Shown one piece after another: positions 40,936 to 50,300 of a DNA stretch of 64,000 nucleotides. The notes beneath the pieces were generated by a model. That model was not told the origin of the DNA and ran no database searches. It saw nothing but the letters and a program-made list of their open reading frames with translations. The stretch comes from Maricaulis salignorans (lineage in GTDB: Bacteria; Pseudomonadota; Alphaproteobacteria; Caulobacterales; Maricaulaceae), in NCBI RefSeq assembly GCF_900103475.1, contig NZ_FNHG01000019.1, positions 1-64,000 on the forward strand. Reading direction: 5' to 3'. Made by a program: the position numbers and the translations under genes. Position 1 is the stretch's first letter. Each line of letters starts with the position of its first letter.

Positions 40936-41676
40936 CTAGAAAGGCATCAGGATATTGTAGAGTTCCTGGCCATAGCTGGGACGCTGGACTTCGGAGAGAT
41001 GTCCACGCCCACCGTAGGAAATTCTGGCCTCGGCGATCTGGGTATGGCTGATCGTGTTGTCGGAACCGATGTCCTGGGGCCGGGCGATGCCGCTGATCAG
41101 GAGTTCGCGCACCTCGTTATTGACCCGCACTTCCTGGCGGCCTGCGAGCACCAGATTGCCGTTCGGCAGCACCTGGGTGACGATGGCGGCGACTGTCAGC
41201 GAAATCGACTCGCCGCGGTTGACCGTGCCGGTCCCCGAGGTTGATGAGGCCGAGCCGAGGCTGGTCAGCGAGCTTGGATCGATCGAGTCATTGAAGAATT
41301 GCGTCAGGTCGATCCCGAAGAATTGCGTCAGATCGGAATCTTCTGCCGCCGTGCGCGAACGGCTGGTCGTGTTGTTCAGCTGGGCGCTGTCGGAAATATC
41401 GATATTGACCGTCAGGATATCGCCAATGCGTGCCGCGCGCGGATCGCCAAAGAAGGTTGGCGAATTGGCGTTCCAGAGCGAATTGGTCTGGGTGGCCGGC
41501 AGCCGCCGCGGCATCACAGGCATCGGGATTTGCGAGGGCCCGGTGCCGGCCAGCACGGCCGGGTTTTCGATGGGCCGCATCGGCGGGGTCTGGCCGACTT
41601 GCGACAGGCGGGTGGTGGCACCACAGGCCTGGAGGGCGAGCGCGGCGATGATGATGACGGTTATCTTGCGGATCAT
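40936..41676 (-). CDS. flgH: Flagellar L-ring lipoprotein FlgH
   Basis: Outer-membrane L-ring subunit of 246 residues. The signal ends ALALQAC, a lipobox, so Cys17 would be lipidated. Core motifs: SLWNANSPTFFGDPRAARIG, DILTVNIDISDSAQLNNTTS, LVLAGRQEVRVNNEVRELLI, and GIARPQDIGSDNTISHTQIA. The last gene of flgF-flgG-flgA-flgH, 15 bases after flgA. Confidence 0.96.
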   Translation of the reverse strand: MIRKITVIIIAALALQACGATTRLSQVGQTPPMRPIENPAVLAGTGPSQIPMPVMPRRLPATQTNSLWNANSPTFFGDPRAARIGDILTVNIDISDSAQLNNTTSRSRTAAEDSDLTQFFGIDLTQFFNDSIDPSSLTSLGSASSTSGTGTVNRGESISLTVAAIVTQVLPNGNLVLAGRQEVRVNNEVRELLISGIARPQDIGSDNTISHTQIAEARISYGGRGHLSEVQRPSYGQELYNILMPF

Positions 41677-41691
41677 GATGGTCTCCAGGGC

Positions 41692-42621
41692 CTAGAAGCT
41701 GGCGGCAGGGCTGGCGAAGACGCGGGCGCGGCCGGGGCCGTCTACCATGGCTTCAACAGTGCGGTTGGATTGCAGATTGACGAAGCGGATCAGCTCGCCA
41801 TCGGCGGCATTCTCCATGGCGCGGGCGCGCACGCTCAGCTGGATGCCGCGGGCTTCGAACATCAGGGTGACCAGATCGCCGCGATTGACCAGAATGGCCT
41901 CCTGCACGTCATAGCCACGCAGGGGTTCGCCGGCCCGCAGGGCGCGGCGGGCCTGGTGACCGATGATGGCCCCCGGGTCGAGTACCGAATCCGGACGGAC
42001 GCGGTCGCTGCGCAGCGACACCCAGCGAATATCATCATCGCCGATCACCTCGCCGGCCGCGACAGGCTGGACGAGGACAGGGATGTCGATGGTCTGATAG
42101 GCCCGGCCGGTCACCCGGACTGTTGCGGCGCCGTCGAACGGCGCGATATCGGCGCTGAGCATGCCGGTGCGTGGATCATAATTGAGGGCACTGATCTGCG
42201 GCCCGCCAATTGTACCGACCGGCGCGTGCAGGGCGAGATTGGTATTGGCGAGCTGGACTTCATGCTGGCCGCCTTCGCGGGCAAATAATTCACCCTCAAT
42301 CATGCCGGTCAGCTCACGGGCGTCGACGACACGGCTGGCGCGGGTCACGGTCAGGCGCAGCAGTCCGGATGCATTGGCCCAGTCAAGCTCGTGATCGGCC
42401 GCGATCTGGCGCACATAATTGATGTCGAGCGCCAGGCGCGCACCGGGAGCTGGCGATCGGGCCAGAACGGTGGCGGCCTGTGGTCCGCCGACTTCGAACA
42501 GGTCGCCAAGGGTGATTTGTGGCCCCTCGACGACCAGCGTTTCGCGCAGGAAGACGGGCTCTGATGCGAGGGCCGGTGCCGTGGTGAGGCAGGCGAGGGC
42601 AAGCAAGCTGGCGCGGATCAT
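41692..42621 (-). CDS. flgA: P-ring assembly chaperone FlgA
   Basis: Periplasmic chaperone for P-ring assembly, 309 residues, with a signal peptide (ASLLALACLTTAPALAS). The C-terminal SAF-type domain includes IPVLVQPVAAGEVIGDDDIR and RALRAGEPLRGYDVQ; the extreme end is QSNRTVEAMVDGPGRARVFA. Longer than enterobacterial FlgA (~220) because of an N-terminal domain typical of alphaproteobacterial forms. Twelve bases after flgG. Confidence 0.93.
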   Translation of the reverse strand: MIRASLLALACLTTAPALASEPVFLRETLVVEGPQITLGDLFEVGGPQAATVLARSPAPGARLALDINYVRQIAADHELDWANASGLLRLTVTRASRVVDARELTGMIEGELFAREGGQHEVQLANTNLALHAPVGTIGGPQISALNYDPRTGMLSADIAPFDGAATVRVTGRAYQTIDIPVLVQPVAAGEVIGDDDIRWVSLRSDRVRPDSVLDPGAIIGHQARRALRAGEPLRGYDVQEAILVNRGDLVTLMFEARGIQLSVRARAMENAADGELIRFVNLQSNRTVEAMVDGPGRARVFASPAASF

Positions 42622-42633
42622 CTAACGGTCCTC

Positions 42634-43419
42634 CTAGCGAAGGTTCGAGGTGGCGGACATCATTTCGTCGGACGCGGTAATGACGCGGGCATTCATTTCA
42701 TAGGCGCGCTGGGCCTGGATCAGCGAGGTGATTTCGGTCACCGCATTGACGTTGGAGGCCTCAACGAAGCCCTGCATGACATAGCCATAACCCGGTGAGC
42801 TCGGGGTGCCGGTTGCGGCCGCGCCGGAGGCGGCGGATTCGAGGAAGAGGTTGTTACCAATGGCTTCCAGGCCGGCATCATTATTGAAGGTCGAAAGCTC
42901 GAGCTGGCCGACGGTCTGCGGGTCGGTCTGGCCATCGATCAGGGCCTGGACCTGGCCCTGCTCATTGATGGCCACGCTGCGGGCGCCCTGGGGGATGACG
43001 ATGCCCGGCGCGACGGTATAGCCGTCGGCGGTGACGATCTCGCCTTCCGGGCTGACGGCGAAGCTGCCGGCGCGGGTGTAGGCGTCATTGCCATTGGGCA
43101 TCTGGATCCGGAAATAGCCATCACCATTGATCGCCAGGTCGAAGGGGTTGCCGGTATTGGCCAGCGAGCCCTGTTCGGTGATGCGATAGATCGAGGCGGT
43201 CTGGACGCCGAGCCCGACCTGGATACCGGTCGGCACGATGGTGCCGGCGTCCGAGGAGCTGACCCCCATCTGCTGGACATTTTGGTAGAGCAGGTCCTGG
43301 AATTCAGCGCGCTGCCGCTTGAACCCGGTCGTGTTCATATTGGCCAGATTGTTCGAGATGACCTCGACATTGAGCTGTTGGGCTTGCATGCCCGTGGCGG
43401 CAGTCATGAGAGAGCGCAT
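42634..43419 (-). CDS. flgG: Distal rod protein FlgG
   Basis: Distal rod subunit of 261 residues. N-terminal MRSLMTAATGMQAQQLNVEV and NNLANMNTTGFKRQRAEFQD, central NPFDLAINGDGYFRIQMPNG, C-terminal QGFVEASNVNAVTEITSLIQ and QRAYEMNARVITASDEMMSA are all diagnostic. Second gene of the operon, 17 bases after flgF. Confidence 0.97.
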   Translation of the reverse strand: MRSLMTAATGMQAQQLNVEVISNNLANMNTTGFKRQRAEFQDLLYQNVQQMGVSSSDAGTIVPTGIQVGLGVQTASIYRITEQGSLANTGNPFDLAINGDGYFRIQMPNGNDAYTRAGSFAVSPEGEIVTADGYTVAPGIVIPQGARSVAINEQGQVQALIDGQTDPQTVGQLELSTFNNDAGLEAIGNNLFLESAASGAAATGTPSSPGYGYVMQGFVEASNVNAVTEITSLIQAQRAYEMNARVITASDEMMSATSNLR

Positions 43420-43436
43420 ATCGGTCCTCTTTCCCT

Positions 43437-44186
43437 TTAAACCTTGCCGAGGCGCTCAATGGCGCGACGGTTGATGTCTTCGGCTTGTTCGACAAATTTC
43501 GACACAGACTGATAGCTGCGCATGATGGTCATCATGTCGGTCATCTCGACGATGGGCTGGACGTTGGACGCCTCGACAAAGCCCTGGCGCATGACCGGCG
43601 ACAACATGGATTGCGGGTCATTGCGGCCGTCGGGATTGTCGGTCTGGACGTAGCGGCCATTGCCCTGTTTGGAGAGGGCCGAGAGATCGGTGATTTCGAA
43701 CACGCCGACCGTTCCGACCGGCACGCCATCCTGGGTGATGGTGCCGTCCTGGGAGATGCTGGTCGATTGCGCCGACGGGTTGAGCATGATCGGACCGCGC
43801 GTCGCCGCATCGAGCACCGGCGCCCCGTCATGGGCTGTCAGCTGGCCGGCATTGTCGAGATGGAAGCGGCCATCGCGGGTGAATTGCTCGGCACCATTGA
43901 CGCTAACAGCGAAGAAGCCATCGCCCTCAATCGCGACGTCGAGATTGCGGCCGGTTCTTTCCAGCGTACCCTGGCGGAAATCGCGGCCCATGCCCCAGAC
44001 ATCGGCGAATTGAAGGTCGGTCGGGCCGTCAGCCTGCGAGGCGGTCGGGGCGGCATTATTCTCGATCAGGAGTGATTCGACCTTGAAGCCCGCCGTATTG
44101 GCGTTGGCGATGTTATTCGCCACCACATCCATCGCCTGGCGCAGGGCCATTTGGCGCGACAGGCCGATCATCAGAGTATTATCCAT
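43437..44186 (-). CDS. flgF: Proximal rod protein FlgF
   Basis: Proximal rod subunit of 249 residues. MDNTLMIGLSRQMALRQAMD at the start and NNIANANTAGFKVESLLIEN are typical; the end shows FVEASNVQPIVEMTDMMTIM. The start at 44186 is preferred over 44192 because GGAA then has the right spacing and the family begins MDN. First gene of flgF-G-A-H, under a sigma-54 promoter at 44248-44262 with an ftr-like site at 44350. Confidence 0.94.
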   Translation of the reverse strand: MDNTLMIGLSRQMALRQAMDVVANNIANANTAGFKVESLLIENNAAPTASQADGPTDLQFADVWGMGRDFRQGTLERTGRNLDVAIEGDGFFAVSVNGAEQFTRDGRFHLDNAGQLTAHDGAPVLDAATRGPIMLNPSAQSTSISQDGTITQDGVPVGTVGVFEITDLSALSKQGNGRYVQTDNPDGRNDPQSMLSPVMRQGFVEASNVQPIVEMTDMMTIMRSYQSVSKFVEQAEDINRRAIERLGKV

Positions 44187-44247
44187 GGGCATATTCCATT
44201 CTGGATGCCGGTGTTCGCCACCGTCTGCGGCGTTGCCACAAACCATT

Positions 44248-44262
44248 GCATCCGGCGTGCCA
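44248..44262 (-). promoter_or_regulatory. Sigma-54 promoter of flgF operon
   Basis: On the minus strand TGGCACG-N4-ATGC, GG and GC correctly spaced. Expected start near 44236, 50 bases before flgF. Confidence 0.83.
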
Positions 44263-44349
44263 AGGTTAATATCGCGCAAAATCAATCGGTTGGTCTTGTA
44301 GCGGGGTTGGGGAGGCCCTGCGGCAGGGGCAATCCTGTCCGGGCAACTG

Positions 44350-44362
44350 GGCAGGAATTGCC
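44350..44362. promoter_or_regulatory. ftr-like FlbD site between flgF and fliL
   Basis: GGCAGGAATTGCC, perfect GGCA-N5-TGCC followed by GG, about 90 bases upstream of the flgF sigma-54 promoter and 80 bases upstream of fliL. Same arrangement as at flgI/fliX. Confidence 0.6.
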
Positions 44363-44388
44363 GGTTCCGGCGGGAAGGCTACGGAGTG

Positions 44389-44424
44389 TTAACCGCGCTG
44401 GCCGTTAATCATGCAAAGCGATTC
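44389..44424 (+). promoter_or_regulatory. fliL upstream region with TTAA half-sites and GCGATTC
   Basis: TTAACC (44389) and TTAATC (44405) are 12 bases apart rather than the 7 of a CtrA box, so only half-sites. GCGATTC (44418-44424) contains a GANTC (CcrM-type) site, as also seen before fliX, flgB and fliQ. Confidence 0.3.
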
Positions 44425-44441
44425 CCTTGCAGGAGACCGGC

Positions 44442-45050
44442 ATGGCCGACGATCCGGAAGAAAACGAAGACGAAGACGGCGGCGAGGCCAAGGCCAAGCC
44501 GAAAATGGGCGTGCTCAAGCTCGGCCTGTTTATTGGCCTGCCGGCGATTATCCTGCTGCTTGCCGGTGTGGCCGGTTTCATGATGTTTGCCGGCGGAGGT
44601 GATGAGCCCGTTCTCGAGGCTGTACTCGACGAGCATGGCGACCCTGTGCTCGACGATCATGGCCAGCCGGTGATGGCGGCTGCCGGGGGGCATGCTGAAG
44701 CGGAAGAGGAGCATGAGGCGCAGGCCTATTACTTCCCGCTGCGCGATGCCGATGGTGCCGAGGACCCGATCATTACCAATATCCGTTCGGTCGATGGCCG
44801 CCCGGTTACGGTGATGCTGAAGATCACCCTGGAATCCTCCAATCCGGATTTTGGCCAGGTCATCGATGCTCATATCGATCCGATCATGGACCAGTTCATC
44901 ATGTTCCTGCGCGAGCTGCGCGAGGACGATCTCTACGGTTCGGCCGGAATGCACCGTGTGCGTCTGGAATTATTGCGGCGGGTGAATCTGGCTATTGAAC
45001 CGGAATACGCCGACGCCGTGCTGATTCAAGAATTCATGATTGTCGATTAG
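44442..45050 (+). CDS. fliL: Flagellar basal body protein FliL
   Basis: Stator/rotor-associated inner-membrane protein of 202 residues. Acidic cytoplasmic N terminus (DPEENEDEDGGEAKAKPKM), a single membrane helix about residues 25-47, a His/Glu-rich linker (HAEAEEEHEAQAYYF), then the periplasmic domain (RPVTVMLKITLESSNPDFGQ; QFIMFLRELREDDLYGSAGM). The ATG at 44442 has CAGGAG seven bases ahead. First gene of fliL-fliM-DUF6468-motE. Confidence 0.93.
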   Translation: MADDPEENEDEDGGEAKAKPKMGVLKLGLFIGLPAIILLLAGVAGFMMFAGGGDEPVLEAVLDEHGDPVLDDHGQPVMAAAGGHAEAEEEHEAQAYYFPLRDADGAEDPIITNIRSVDGRPVTVMLKITLESSNPDFGQVIDAHIDPIMDQFIMFLRELREDDLYGSAGMHRVRLELLRRVNLAIEPEYADAVLIQEFMIVD

Positions 45051-45061
45051 GACCCAACTGC

Positions 45062-46192
45062 ATGTCTGACGATATGGACCAAGATGCGCTCGCTGCCGAA
45101 TGGGAAGCCATGGCCGAGGACGGCGATGATCTCGACCTCGCCTCCGAATGGGAAGCCATGGTCGGCGGCGATGATGATTCGTCCGACATGGCCCAGTCCG
45201 GCGGTGCCCAGGAGCGTATCCTCAATCAGGACGAGATCGACAGCCTGCTGGGCTTTTCCCTCTCCGATGATGATGCGGCCGACAAGTCGGGCATTCGCGC
45301 CATCATCAATTCGGCACTCGTCTCCTATGAGCGTTTGCCGATGCTCGAAATCGTGTTCGACCGGCTAGTCCGGTTGATGACGACGAGCCTGCGCAATTTT
45401 ACCTCGGACAATGTCGAGGTCAGCCTCGACAATATTTCCTCGATCCGGTTCGGCGATTATCTCAACTCGATCCCGCTGCCGGCCATCCTGGCGGTGTTCC
45501 GCGCCAAGCAGCTCGATAATTACGGCCTGCTGACCGTCGATTCCAACCTGATCTACTCCATTGTTGACGTGCTGCTCGGTGGCCGTCGCGGGACCTCTGC
45601 CATGCGCATTGAGGGCCGGCCCTACACCACGATCGAGCGCATGCTGGTCCAGCGCATGATCGAGGTCGTGCTCGGCGATGCCAAACAGGCTTTCCAGCCA
45701 TTGACCGAGGTTGATTTCGATCTCGAGCGTGTCGAGACCAATCCGCGCTTTGCCGCCATCGCGCGCCCGGCCAATGCCGCCATCCTGGTCAAGCTGCGCA
45801 TCGATATGGAAGACCGCGGCGGCCGCATCGAGCTCTTGCTGCCCTATGCGACGCTCGAGCCGATCCGGAAAATGCTGCTGCAGCAATTCATGGGTGAGAA
45901 ATTCGGTCGCGACAATATCTGGGAAGGCCATCTGGCCACCGAATTGTGGTCGACCAAGATGGAAGTTCACGCCGTGCTCGACGAGCAGCGCGTGACGCTG
46001 GGCCGGGTGATGGATCTCAAGGTGGGCGACACGCTCTTCCTGGATGCCTCGCCGACCAGTGAAGTGGAATTGCGTTGTGGCAATGTGCCATTGACGCGCG
46101 GCCGGATGGGCCGACTCGGACACAGTGTTGCCCTGCGCCTGAGCGGTCCGCTCTCGCCGGTAGCCAAGAAAACAATGATGAGGTTCGCATGA
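45062..46192 (+). CDS. fliM: Flagellar motor switch protein FliM
   Basis: C-ring switch protein of 376 residues. The CheY-binding motif is ILNQDEIDSLLGF at about 58-70, the central domain contains LEIVFDRLVRLMTTSLRNFT and LRIDMEDRGGRIELLLPYAT, and the C-terminal SpoA domain has LKVGDTLFLDASPTSEVELR and GRMGRLGHSVALRLSGP. The N terminus is unusual: two acidic copies around EWEAM (residues about 11-40) precede the CheY motif. The stop overlaps the next gene by four bases. Confidence 0.96.
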   Translation: MSDDMDQDALAAEWEAMAEDGDDLDLASEWEAMVGGDDDSSDMAQSGGAQERILNQDEIDSLLGFSLSDDDAADKSGIRAIINSALVSYERLPMLEIVFDRLVRLMTTSLRNFTSDNVEVSLDNISSIRFGDYLNSIPLPAILAVFRAKQLDNYGLLTVDSNLIYSIVDVLLGGRRGTSAMRIEGRPYTTIERMLVQRMIEVVLGDAKQAFQPLTEVDFDLERVETNPRFAAIARPANAAILVKLRIDMEDRGGRIELLLPYATLEPIRKMLLQQFMGEKFGRDNIWEGHLATELWSTKMEVHAVLDEQRVTLGRVMDLKVGDTLFLDASPTSEVELRCGNVPLTRGRMGRLGHSVALRLSGPLSPVAKKTMMRFA

Positions 46193-46578
46193 CACTCGCA
46201 GGTCTGATTTTCGAGGCGCTGGTCGCCGGTCTCTTGCTGGTCGCTGTCGTCATGTGCTGGCGCGTCGATCGCCGGCTCAACGCGCTCAAGCGTGGCCAGG
46301 ATGGCGTGCGCAGTGCGGTGATCGCGCTCAACGAAGCCACCGACCGCGCCCGTGCCAGCCTGGCGGCGCTCGAACGCGCCACCACGGAGTCCGGTGAAGT
46401 ACTCGAAGCCCGGGTGCGCGAGGCGCGCGGCCTGTCCGAGGAATTGCGCCTGATGACCGGCCAGGCCGATCGGACCGCCGACACGATCTCCCGCCGGGCA
46501 CCGCGCCGCCGCGCTTCGGAGATTTTCCCCGAAGGCGCCGGCTCCTCGGTGATCAATGGCCTGAAGGATGTGAGATAG
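46189..46578 (+). CDS. DUF6468-type membrane-anchored coiled-coil protein
   Basis: Small protein of 129 residues: one N-terminal membrane helix (TLAGLIFEALVAGLLLVAVV), then a helical, coiled-coil-prone body (RRLNALKRGQDGVRSAVIAL), and a basic stretch RRAPRRRASEIF. It corresponds to the short DUF6468-type gene that follows fliM in Caulobacterales and relatives. Function unknown; location suggests a role in motor or C-ring assembly. Overlaps fliM by four bases, and motE-like starts three bases after its stop. Confidence 0.75.
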   Translation: MTLAGLIFEALVAGLLLVAVVMCWRVDRRLNALKRGQDGVRSAVIALNEATDRARASLAALERATTESGEVLEARVREARGLSEELRLMTGQADRTADTISRRAPRRRASEIFPEGAGSSVINGLKDVR

Positions 46579-46581
46579 ACC

Positions 46582-47313
46582 ATGATGCGTGAACCCATGC
46601 GCCTGCTTGCTGTCCTCGCCATCCTGATGGGCGGCCTTTTCGCCCTCAAGACGATCTCGGTCGCCAATGGCGCCGCCGACTGGTGGCAGGCCCATGCTGC
46701 AGGCGTGGAGCAGGACACGGCCGCCGCAGCGACGGCTGACACGGATGACGAGCCGGCTCCGGCCGCTGCGGCGCCGATCAGCCTGGGTGACGCCGAAGCG
46801 CCGGAGCCGGTGGCTGCGGCCGCGACACCGTCTGCCGAATTCGCCAGCCGCATTGCCAGTGGCGTGCGCACGGCCGATGAGGAACGGGTGATCTATCGCC
46901 TGCGCGAACGCTCCATCGAGCTGGACCGCCGTGAAAGCGAGCTGGAGACACGCGAAGCCCTGATGCTGGCGATGGAACACCGCGTCGACACCAAGATTGG
47001 TGAACTGACGCAATTGCGCACCCAGATTGAAGGCCTGGCCGGCAATCTGACCGAGCGCGAATCGGAAGACATGAATGTCATCGTGTCCTGGTATGCCGCG
47101 ATGGATGCCGGCGATGCGGCGACCCGGATTTCGAGCCTTGATCTGGACACCCAGTTGCAGATCGCCTCGCGGATGTCGCAGCGCACCTTTGGCGGCATTC
47201 TCGCCGAGATGACGCCGCTGGCCGCTGCCAGCCTGACCGAGCGCATGGCCGCGCGCAGCAATCTTCCCGATACCGTGGCCGAGCTGGAGGCGCGGATTGC
47301 CGAAGGCGGCTAG
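46582..47313 (+). CDS. MotE-like flagellar motility chaperone
   Basis: Protein of 243 residues with an N-terminal membrane segment (MRLLAVLAILMGGLFALKTI), an Ala/Pro/Asp-rich linker (about 40-95), a coiled coil (DEERVIYRLRERSIELDRRE) and a C-terminal MgtE-N-like domain (VSWYAAMDAGDAATRISSLD; MSQRTFGGILAEMTPLAAAS). Matches MotE, the rhizobial periplasmic chaperone that stabilises MotC. Its end overlaps by 17 bases the TTG start of the TPR gene, so that gene is in the same transcript. Confidence 0.8.
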   Translation: MMREPMRLLAVLAILMGGLFALKTISVANGAADWWQAHAAGVEQDTAAAATADTDDEPAPAAAAPISLGDAEAPEPVAAAATPSAEFASRIASGVRTADEERVIYRLRERSIELDRRESELETREALMLAMEHRVDTKIGELTQLRTQIEGLAGNLTERESEDMNVIVSWYAAMDAGDAATRISSLDLDTQLQIASRMSQRTFGGILAEMTPLAAASLTERMAARSNLPDTVAELEARIAEGG

Positions 47314-50300
47314 ACATATCGGCTTTCTGTCCGGCCTGGCGCTCACCTGTTGTCTGAGCCCGGCCGTGCTGGCTCAAAGTGCCGCCGATGTCCGCGTCGA
47401 GCGCGAGGGCGCAACTGCGCGCATTATTCTCGATTATGAGGACAGTATTGGTGATGCCCGCCCGACCGCGACGGCCGGGCTGGAATACTCCGTTCTGCTG
47501 ATCCGCCTGAGCGAGGCCATGCGCGCCGACATTTCCGGCCTGGCCGACGAGATCGGTGATCTGGCAGCGCGTGCCCGGCTGGATGCGGACGGTGCCACCT
47601 TGCGGATCGCCTTGACGCGCCCGGTCGAAACACGCGTATCGGCCAGTTATGACCAGGTCGCGATCGATCTCGCCCCGCCCGGCACGCCGGCGCTTGCGCC
47701 ACTGGTCTCGCCGCGCGAGCAGGCCGAGCGCGAGGCCGCCGCACGTGCCGCCGAACTCGCCGCCAGCACGCCCGCCGGCCCGCCACCGCTTGATCCGGTT
47801 CCGGTCCGCTACCGGATTGGCCAGACCACGGAATACACCCGGCTTGAACTGATCTGGCCGCACGAAGTCCCCTTTACCCTGAGCCAGACGGGCGACACGG
47901 CCGAACTGCGCTTCAGCGAACCGGCTGATATTTCGCTCGGGCGGTTGACCGGTTCGCCGCCGGATTTCCTGCGCGCCGCGAGCCAGGAACGCATCGGCAA
48001 TGACTGGATATTGCGCCTGGATCTCGATCCCGGCGTCCAGGCCCGGGCCTGGGCTGACGGCGCGCGGGTCAATATTGATTTGCCTGACCCGGCCGCTGCC
48101 GGTGCCGAAGCCCTGCTGGCACAACTGGCCGGCCTGCGGGCGCCAGACGAACTCGCTGAACCTGCCGTGGAACCGGCCCCCGAGCCCGCTGCGGTGCCCG
48201 TCGTCCTGAGCCGCGATGATCCCACGCCCATTGCTGCGGATGTGCAGCCGGACGGGCCGGCACAAATCGCGCCTGCAGCGGACGTAATCGCGCCGGAGGC
48301 GGGGCTCGATCCCGTGCCCGAGAGCGGCATTATACCGGTCCTTCTGGCCGAGACGAATGGTGATTTGCGGGCCGAATTCCCCTGGGCGGCGCCCGTGGGC
48401 GCAGCGATTTTCCGGCGCGGTGAGGCGATCTGGATTGTCTTCGACGCCGCCGCAGCCTTGCAGTTCGGCGAATTTCCCGGCGGACCGGACCGTCACATCC
48501 GTGATTATGAGGTCATGCAGGGCGCCGACTACACGGCCGTGCGGCTGGTGACATCCGGTGTGACGCAAGCGGAGGCCCGGATCGATGGCGGCCGCTGGAT
48601 CATTGTCTTCAGCGACCGGATCGACGCGCCGCCGCGCCCGATCCAGATCCGCCGTGATGCCCGTCTCAACCGGCCGGGCCGTATTCTGATCGGGCTTGAT
48701 GGCGCTCATGCCATTCGCTGGGTCCCGGACCCGGTCGTGGGCGACCAGATCGCCGTGGTGACCGCCACCGGTCCGGTACAGGGACTGATATCCCGTCGCG
48801 ATTTCGTCGGCGGTGCACTACTGCGCTCGGCCCATGGCGGCGCTGTGGAAGTCGTCGCCGAAGATCTCCAACTGGCCCTGATCGGCTCCGGTGCCGCGAT
48901 TGGCCGCCCCGGCGGGCTCGACCTGACCCCGGCTGCCAGCCTGACCGGCGAAGGCGATGCCAATGCCGCGGCGCTGGCCTCGCCGGCGATGATGGATTTC
49001 GCCAGCTGGCACGGGGAAGGGCCTTTCCTTCCGGCCTGGAATGCGCGTTTGCGGCAATCCGCTCTGGAAGACAGTTCGGAGAGCCGTCTTGCGCTGGCGC
49101 GCTTCCTCCTGTCCCGCGACATGGCCCTGGAAGCGCTCGGCATGCTCGATTTCGCCATCGATCGCGAACCGCAACTCGCGACCGATTCCCATGTCCGCAC
49201 CCTGCAGGCCGTCGCCGCCTACGAGATGAACCGGCTCGATGATGCGACCCGCTTCCTGGCTGATCCGTCCTTGCTCGTCGATCCCGCGGCTGATCTGTGG
49301 CGCGGCATGATTGCTGTCGGTCATGAGCGTTGGCCGGAGGGGCGCCGGCGTCTGCTGGCTGGCCAGGCTGTGGCTGGCGCCTATTCGCCTGAATGGCAGG
49401 CGCGTTTCGCTGTGGCCCAGGCACGCGCATCGCTGGAACTTGGCGACCTCGCTGCGGCGCAGGATTTCCTCTATCGCGTCGACGAAGGCGAGCCCGATGA
49501 CCGGACCCGGCTGGACGCTGCCTATATCGCCGCCCGGATCGAGGCCGAATCCGGCAATCTGGACGAAGCGATCCGCCGGTTCGAACGCCTCGCGGAATCC
49601 GGCGTCCCACCGCTGGAGGCGCACGCGCTTTACGAATTGTACCGGCTGCAGGTCGCCGATGGACGCATGAGCCGCGAAGACGCGATCGACGCGCTGGAAA
49701 ACCTGCGTTTCCGCTGGCGCGGCGACACAATTGAACTCGACACCGTGCGCCTGCTCGGCGAGCTCTATGTCCAGTCGGGCAGTTTTGCCCGCGGGCTCCA
49801 GACCATGAGCACGGCGCAATCACGCTTCCCCGACACCGAGGCCGGGCGCCGCATGGGCGGCGACATGGCGGCGATTTTCCGCCGGCTTTTCCTCGAAGGC
49901 GAAGCTGACCGGATGGATCCGGTCGAAGCTGTTGCGATCTTCTACCAATACCAGCATCTGGCGCCGATCGGTTCCGATGGTGACCGCATGATCCGCCGCC
50001 TGGCCGACCGCCTGATCGCCTTTGATCTGCTCGGCCCGGCGTCGGAATTGCTGCAACACCAGGTCGGCTGTCATCGCATCAGTACGGGGGCTGATTGCAC
50101 CTATCGCCTGCGTGAACCGACGGCGCGGGCCCGCGTCGCCACCGATCTGGCCGTGGTCTATCTGATGGATCATCGCTATGAGGACGCCCTCAACACAATC
50201 CGTGGCTCGCGTGTCGCCGGTCTGCCTGAAGCCCTGGTTGATGAACGTTATTTGCTGGAGGCCCGGGCCTTGTCCGAGCTGGGGCGTCATGAACAGGCGC

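Noticed and set aside
44389-44424. Possible sigma-54 promoter or CtrA box for fliL
   Set aside because: TGGCCGT...TGC has the GG-GC distance one base too long, and the TTAA repeats are 12 rather than 7 bases apart. Kept only as half-sites.
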